64,000 bases of DNA, taken from NCBI GenBank assembly GCA_014764515.1, contig JACXWD010000008.1, positions 27,617 to 91,616 on the forward strand. The letters are read 5' to 3'. Position numbers and translations under genes: made by a program. The notes beneath the pieces were generated by a model. The model was not told the DNA's origin. It made no database searches and worked only from the letters and a program-made list of their open reading frames with translations. Positions within the stretch are counted from its first letter, which is position 1. The number at the start of each line of letters is the position of its first letter. This document shows, one piece after another, positions 61,313 through 64,000 of this stretch. Origin of the DNA: Candidatus Polarisedimenticola svalbardensis (GTDB taxonomy: Bacteria; Acidobacteriota; Polarisedimenticolia; Polarisedimenticolales; Polarisedimenticolaceae).

Positions 61313-61343
61313 AACCGGGGGACCGTGCAACACGATCCCCCGG
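61306..61343 (-). terminator. Rho-independent terminator for the FN3/IPT/Ig gene (also after glgP)
   Basis: CCGGGGGA (61315-61322) pairs with TCCCCCGG (61336-61343) over eight bases around a 13-base loop. On the minus strand the stem is followed by TTTTATTTT, giving a good intrinsic terminator for the gene ending at 61376. On the plus strand it lies just after glgP but lacks a U tract. Confidence 0.75.
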
Positions 61344-61375
61344 CCTTGCAGTCAGGAAGCGGAACCTGCCGGCGC

Positions 61376-62632
61376 TCAGGGCGCCGCGGGCTTGGTGTCG
61401 GTTCGCTCCACGTTCGCTACCGTGCTCGGGCTGGCGTTCGCTTCGGTGGTGAACCCGCTGGACTGGACCCAGGTGGAGTCCATCGGTTCGCCCTCGGTTG
61501 TGAGAACACCGCCGGAGCCGCCTATGACGCGGATCCGGTACGTCGTGCCGTAGTTCAGGTCCTGGGCAGGAATGATGGTCACCGTTACACCGTCACCTGC
61601 CAGCTGTGGAGAGCCTGAGGTCTGGGCGATCGGGTTCCCGTCGGGGTTCAACAGTTGCACCGTCTCCGAACGGATCGATGCCGGATCCATCGGCACGTTG
61701 AACACCACCACCGGCCGGGCCGTACGGGCCACACCGGACGCGCCGTCCACCGGCGCAGTGGAAATCACGATCGGCGGCACAATCACATCAACCGTCAACC
61801 TTGCTGCTCCGGAAACATCGTTACCGGAAGCGTTGGAGACTCGGCAGGTGAACAGGGCGCCGTCATCCGACGGGGTCACAGGCGGCGTCGTGTAGGACGG
61901 GTTTACCGCTCCTGCGATATCCGAACCGTTCCTGCGCCACTGGTACGTCAGCGGAGCAGTGCCTGAAGCGGTCACGGAGAATGTCGCGGTCTGGCCTTCC
62001 TGAACGGTGGTGTCCACCGGGTTGGAGGTGATGCTGGCCGGGACCTGGGGTTCGATAACGGTAAAGAGGTTGAGGCCGGTTCCGTACACCTGATCCAGGT
62101 TGATCACCTCGATGTCGGTGGGTCCAAGGGGAGTTGACGGTGCAACGCTGATGTTGACCGTCATGTCATTACATGAGTTCACCGTAACCGAGTTCACCGT
62201 GATGCCGGACTCTGCAAACTCGACGGTTGCGCCGGACTGGAAGTTCGATCCGGTAATGATAACGGCGGCATCGGCCCCCTGCTGGCCGGTGTTCGGTGTG
62301 GCGTCGGTTATCACCGGTCTCGCCCAGCCGGTTATCTCCGCTGAAAAGTTCTCGCTCTCCAGTTGCTGGGTATCGTACGCCTTCACTGCGGCGAACCACA
62401 TGGTGCAGTCGGCCAGGCCGGTAAGCGTGTAAGAAGTTACATTACCAACGTCCACGAACTGGTCATAATTACCCGATACATTTCCGTAATAGATGCGGTA
62501 TCCGTCCAGATCACCGTCTGGAACCGGATCCCACTGCATCGATATGGTGCCCGCCATACTAAATGTGGCGGAAAGCATAAGGATCGTGATTGCCAGGAGA
62601 AAGTAGCGGACCGGATTCGATTTCTTAAGCAT
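61376..62632 (-). CDS. Exported multidomain beta protein (FN3, IPT/TIG, Ig, Big_5)
   Basis: 418 residues with a signal peptide (YFLLAITILMLSATFSMAG). Domains in order: FN3 at about 28-105 (ISMQWDPVPDGDLDGYRIYYGNVSG), IPT/TIG at about 107-190 (PVITDATPNTGQQGADAAVIITGSNF), Ig-like at about 195-283 (PVDTTVQEGQTATFSVTASGTAPLTYQWRRNG) and Big_5-like at about 288-395 (STAPVDGASGVARTARPVVVFNVPMD). No enzymatic domain or sorting signal is seen. It is probably secreted and used in adhesion or surface display. The Shine-Dalgarno GGAG lies in a leader stem (62637-62686) that can hide it. AT-richer than its neighbours near the 5' end. Confidence 0.87.
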   Translation of the reverse strand: MLKKSNPVRYFLLAITILMLSATFSMAGTISMQWDPVPDGDLDGYRIYYGNVSGNYDQFVDVGNVTSYTLTGLADCTMWFAAVKAYDTQQLESENFSAEITGWARPVITDATPNTGQQGADAAVIITGSNFQSGATVEFAESGITVNSVTVNSCNDMTVNISVAPSTPLGPTDIEVINLDQVYGTGLNLFTVIEPQVPASITSNPVDTTVQEGQTATFSVTASGTAPLTYQWRRNGSDIAGAVNPSYTTPPVTPSDDGALFTCRVSNASGNDVSGAARLTVDVIVPPIVISTAPVDGASGVARTARPVVVFNVPMDPASIRSETVQLLNPDGNPIAQTSGSPQLAGDGVTVTIIPAQDLNYGTTYRIRVIGGSGGVLTTEGEPMDSTWVQSSGFTTEANASPSTVANVERTDTKPAAP

Positions 62633-62636
62633 GGCG

Positions 62637-62686
62637 CAGCTCCGTTTTTATCGGACCTTGTTTTCAGGTCTTTCGTGTCGGAGCTG
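62637..62686 (-). promoter_or_regulatory. Leader stem-loop that can sequester the Shine-Dalgarno of the FN3/IPT/Ig gene
   Basis: On the mRNA, CAGCUCCG (62686-62679) pairs perfectly with CGGAGCUG (62644-62637), whose GGAG is the ribosome binding site seven bases before the AUG. Inside is a second hairpin, GACCUG-AAAA-CAAGGUC, flanked by A-rich internal loops (ACACGAAA and CGAUAAAAA). The layout suits a translational riboswitch or RNA thermometer. No known riboswitch class was recognised. The rest of the 183-base gap contains no gene. Confidence 0.5.
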
Positions 62687-62815
62687 TCTAATAGCGAAAT
62701 CCGTACCACATTGCTGTTGCCCGGAAAACCGGTAATTCTTAATTGGGACCGTCGGAGTCTGCTATCCACAACGGTTTTCGGAAAGAACGATCCTGTAAGC
62801 GAACAGCCCGGACCT

Positions 62816-63910
62816 TCAGTCGGACTTCCTGCTCCAGAACTTCCACGAACGGCGTTTACCGGCCGGCAGCATTTCGTGAACCACATCGTGGACCGCAACC
62901 TTCGATACTTCGGAACCGACCTTTTCGAGGAACCGGGGAGGGGCTGCGGTGACGCCCGAAACCGGATCGTGGGGGTTCAGCGCCACCGCCAGCAGAGGTG
63001 TGCTGTGGACGACACGGTACTCTCCGCCACCCTTGAGCCACGCCTTGAAATATATCGGGGCGACCCGCATGCGGGTGACGTCTTCCGCCACGAAGGTCCC
63101 GGACATGCCGGACTGCACCAAGGGTCGCACCAGATCGTCGTTCAGCTTCCCGGGCACGATGACCGTCACCGTAGAGGGGGCATCTCCACCGGTGATCCAG
63201 CGGGCGGCAGCGGCAGGATCCCGGGTCAATGTGCGCAGCACCCGGCCCTCTACGTCGGTCACCACGATCTCGTTCTTCGATCGGGCCACTTCAAACGAGG
63301 TCCTGGCCAGGGCGTCGCATTCAGGGAGATCGAGGGCGTCGACCTCGTAGCCGATGGCGGCGATCGCCCGCTCTTCCGATGGGGCGATACCCAGGCCGGC
63401 GCTCAGGACCACACCGTCGAACAGGCCGGTTTTCAGGAAAGCCTGGTGTTCCCGTCCGGCGGTCACGACCTGCCGCAGGGCGCCGTGGGTTCTTAGAAGA
63501 CCTGTAACCGCATGGATCGAATCCGGTTCGGACGGACCGAACAGGGCGGCCTCGCCTTCCTCCCGCACTCGCGCCACAACCAGTTCACCCAGGGAACTGC
63601 TGATCCCCGTATCCTGGAGAATGTCCAGGCCGGCGCTGCCCTCCGAAAGGATATCCCGGGCCGTGAGCACGATAGTCCCGGCAGGGAGCGGCACTACCGT
63701 CGGCAGTTCCCGGGAGTAGTCATCATCATGAACCAGGCGAGGGGCGGCCCCGATCCCCAAAGGGTCGCCCGAGGCGGCAGCCTCCCTGGCAAGACCTTCC
63801 ACCACGGTGCGCTTGCCGGCTCCGCGGTGCAGGCCCAGCACCAGAATGCGCGGATACTTCCCGGTGGTGATCCGATGCAGGAGTCCGGCGTCTGAGGGTG
63901 TTGCACTCAT
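62816..63910 (-). CDS. P-loop protein resembling aminomutase reactivase subunit KamB/OrnB
   Basis: 364 residues. A P-loop-like motif near the N-terminus reads RILVLGLHRGAGKRTVVEGLAREA. The following TIVLTARDILSEGSAGLDILQDTGISSSLGELVVARVREEGEAALFGPSE resembles the block T-L-I-A-T-A-x-x-L-L...T-G-I-x-T-P-x-G-E-V-V-I-x-R of KamB-type reactivases of lysine 5,6-aminomutase, and GLFDGVVLSAGLGIAPS the subsequent A-T-G-A block. C-terminal residues (KRRSWKFWSRKSD) are basic. No aminomutase or KamC is visible, but the window ends soon. The assignment comes from remembered patterns and is moderate. Confidence 0.55.
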   Translation of the reverse strand: MSATPSDAGLLHRITTGKYPRILVLGLHRGAGKRTVVEGLAREAAASGDPLGIGAAPRLVHDDDYSRELPTVVPLPAGTIVLTARDILSEGSAGLDILQDTGISSSLGELVVARVREEGEAALFGPSEPDSIHAVTGLLRTHGALRQVVTAGREHQAFLKTGLFDGVVLSAGLGIAPSEERAIAAIGYEVDALDLPECDALARTSFEVARSKNEIVVTDVEGRVLRTLTRDPAAAARWITGGDAPSTVTVIVPGKLNDDLVRPLVQSGMSGTFVAEDVTRMRVAPIYFKAWLKGGGEYRVVHSTPLLAVALNPHDPVSGVTAAPPRFLEKVGSEVSKVAVHDVVHEMLPAGKRRSWKFWSRKSD

Positions 63911-63945
63911 CGCTGTTCAGCTTCGCTTCCCGGGGGGGGCCTTAA

Positions 63946-64000
63946 TGGAGGCGGCGACCGGATTTGAACCGGTGAATAAAGGTTTTGCAGACCTCTGCCT
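63946..64000 (-). tRNA. tRNA-Cys (GCA), partial at window end
   Basis: Read on the minus strand the visible 55 bases give the end of the D arm, the anticodon arm GAGGU-CUGCAAA-ACCUU (anticodon GCA), the T arm ACCGG-UUCAAAU-CCGGU, the acceptor strand CGCCGCC, discriminator U and an encoded CCA. Discriminator U and anticodon GCA identify tRNA-Cys. The 5' part lies beyond position 64000. It is 35 bases from the start of the P-loop gene. Confidence 0.93.

Noticed and set aside
62693-62708. Sigma54-like -24/-12 element TGGTACGGATTTCGCT upstream of the FN3/IPT/Ig gene
   Set aside because: GG and GC have the right spacing, but two other conserved positions differ and its start point would cut the leader stem; kept only as an alternative that must be tested.

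Overview
This is a gene-dense, GC-rich bacterial chromosome segment with about 67 protein genes, one partial tRNA and no intergenic gap longer than about 300 bases. I see no insertion sequence with a transposase, no prophage, no CRISPR array and no rRNA. The gene content points to Acidobacteriota or a neighbouring deep lineage, but this is an inference from family content and not a phylogenetic result. The supporting families are tandem VWFA-like exported proteins, sulfatase-fold proteins with TPR tails, a PATAN/DUF4388 protein, periplasmic TonB C-terminal, M19 and M28 proteins, and a DUF3536-type GH57 enzyme.

Layout. 0-8 kb: end of an unknown gene, a sulfatase-TPR lipoprotein, a DUF190-crcB fluoride pair, a TonB-C protein, a POT peptide transporter followed by a membrane dipeptidase and an FlbD-like small protein, then a REP-like inverted repeat pair. 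8-14 kb: a glucan operon (malQ, glgB, GH57); its likely partner glgP lies at 59-61 kb. 14-20 kb: PspC, a PATAN protein coupled to a stand-alone NFACT-R protein, a two-finger PARP-type zinc protein, thioredoxin, malate dehydrogenase and an ABC exporter. 20-25 kb: acyl-CoA dehydrogenase, then the heme genes hemE-hemN-hemY. 25-27 kb: a small operon behind a palindrome-flanked promoter, holding a membrane protein, a winged-helix regulator and a C-terminal DUF885 remnant. 27-30 kb: a GT4 glycosyltransferase overlapping a chorismatase-family gene, divergent from a Cys/Met gamma-family PLP enzyme.

30-35 kb is a run of small genes (VOC, TfoX-N, PNPOx-like, SelW-like, alpha/beta hydrolase, two small membrane proteins, a PLP decarboxylase). 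The SelW-like gene is the most notable object in the window. It is a CxxU selenoprotein whose in-frame TGA is followed by a strong stem-loop resembling a bacterial SECIS, and it is missing from the supplied ORF track. 35-40 kb: M28 peptidase, two methyltransferases and several small membrane proteins. 40-43 kb: an SGNH hydrolase with an SdrD-B-like domain and an SDR. 43-50 kb: a four-gene overlapping operon (two VWFA-like paralogues, a DUF255 thioredoxin-fold protein, acylphosphatase).

50-59 kb: signalling genes (HD-GYP with a pseudo-receiver; FHA-GAF-PP2C phosphatase), NRDE protein, speA, trmK-like, a second sulfatase-fold protein and an ExoX-type exonuclease. 59-64 kb: glgP, an exported FN3/IPT/Ig/Big_5 protein whose leader can sequester its ribosome binding site, a KamB-like P-loop protein, and the 3' part of tRNA-Cys(GCA). 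Short ATGA and TAATG overlaps between neighbours are frequent, so translational coupling is common. GTG and TTG starts with good Shine-Dalgarno sequences occur often, and I moved several ORF-track starts for that reason.
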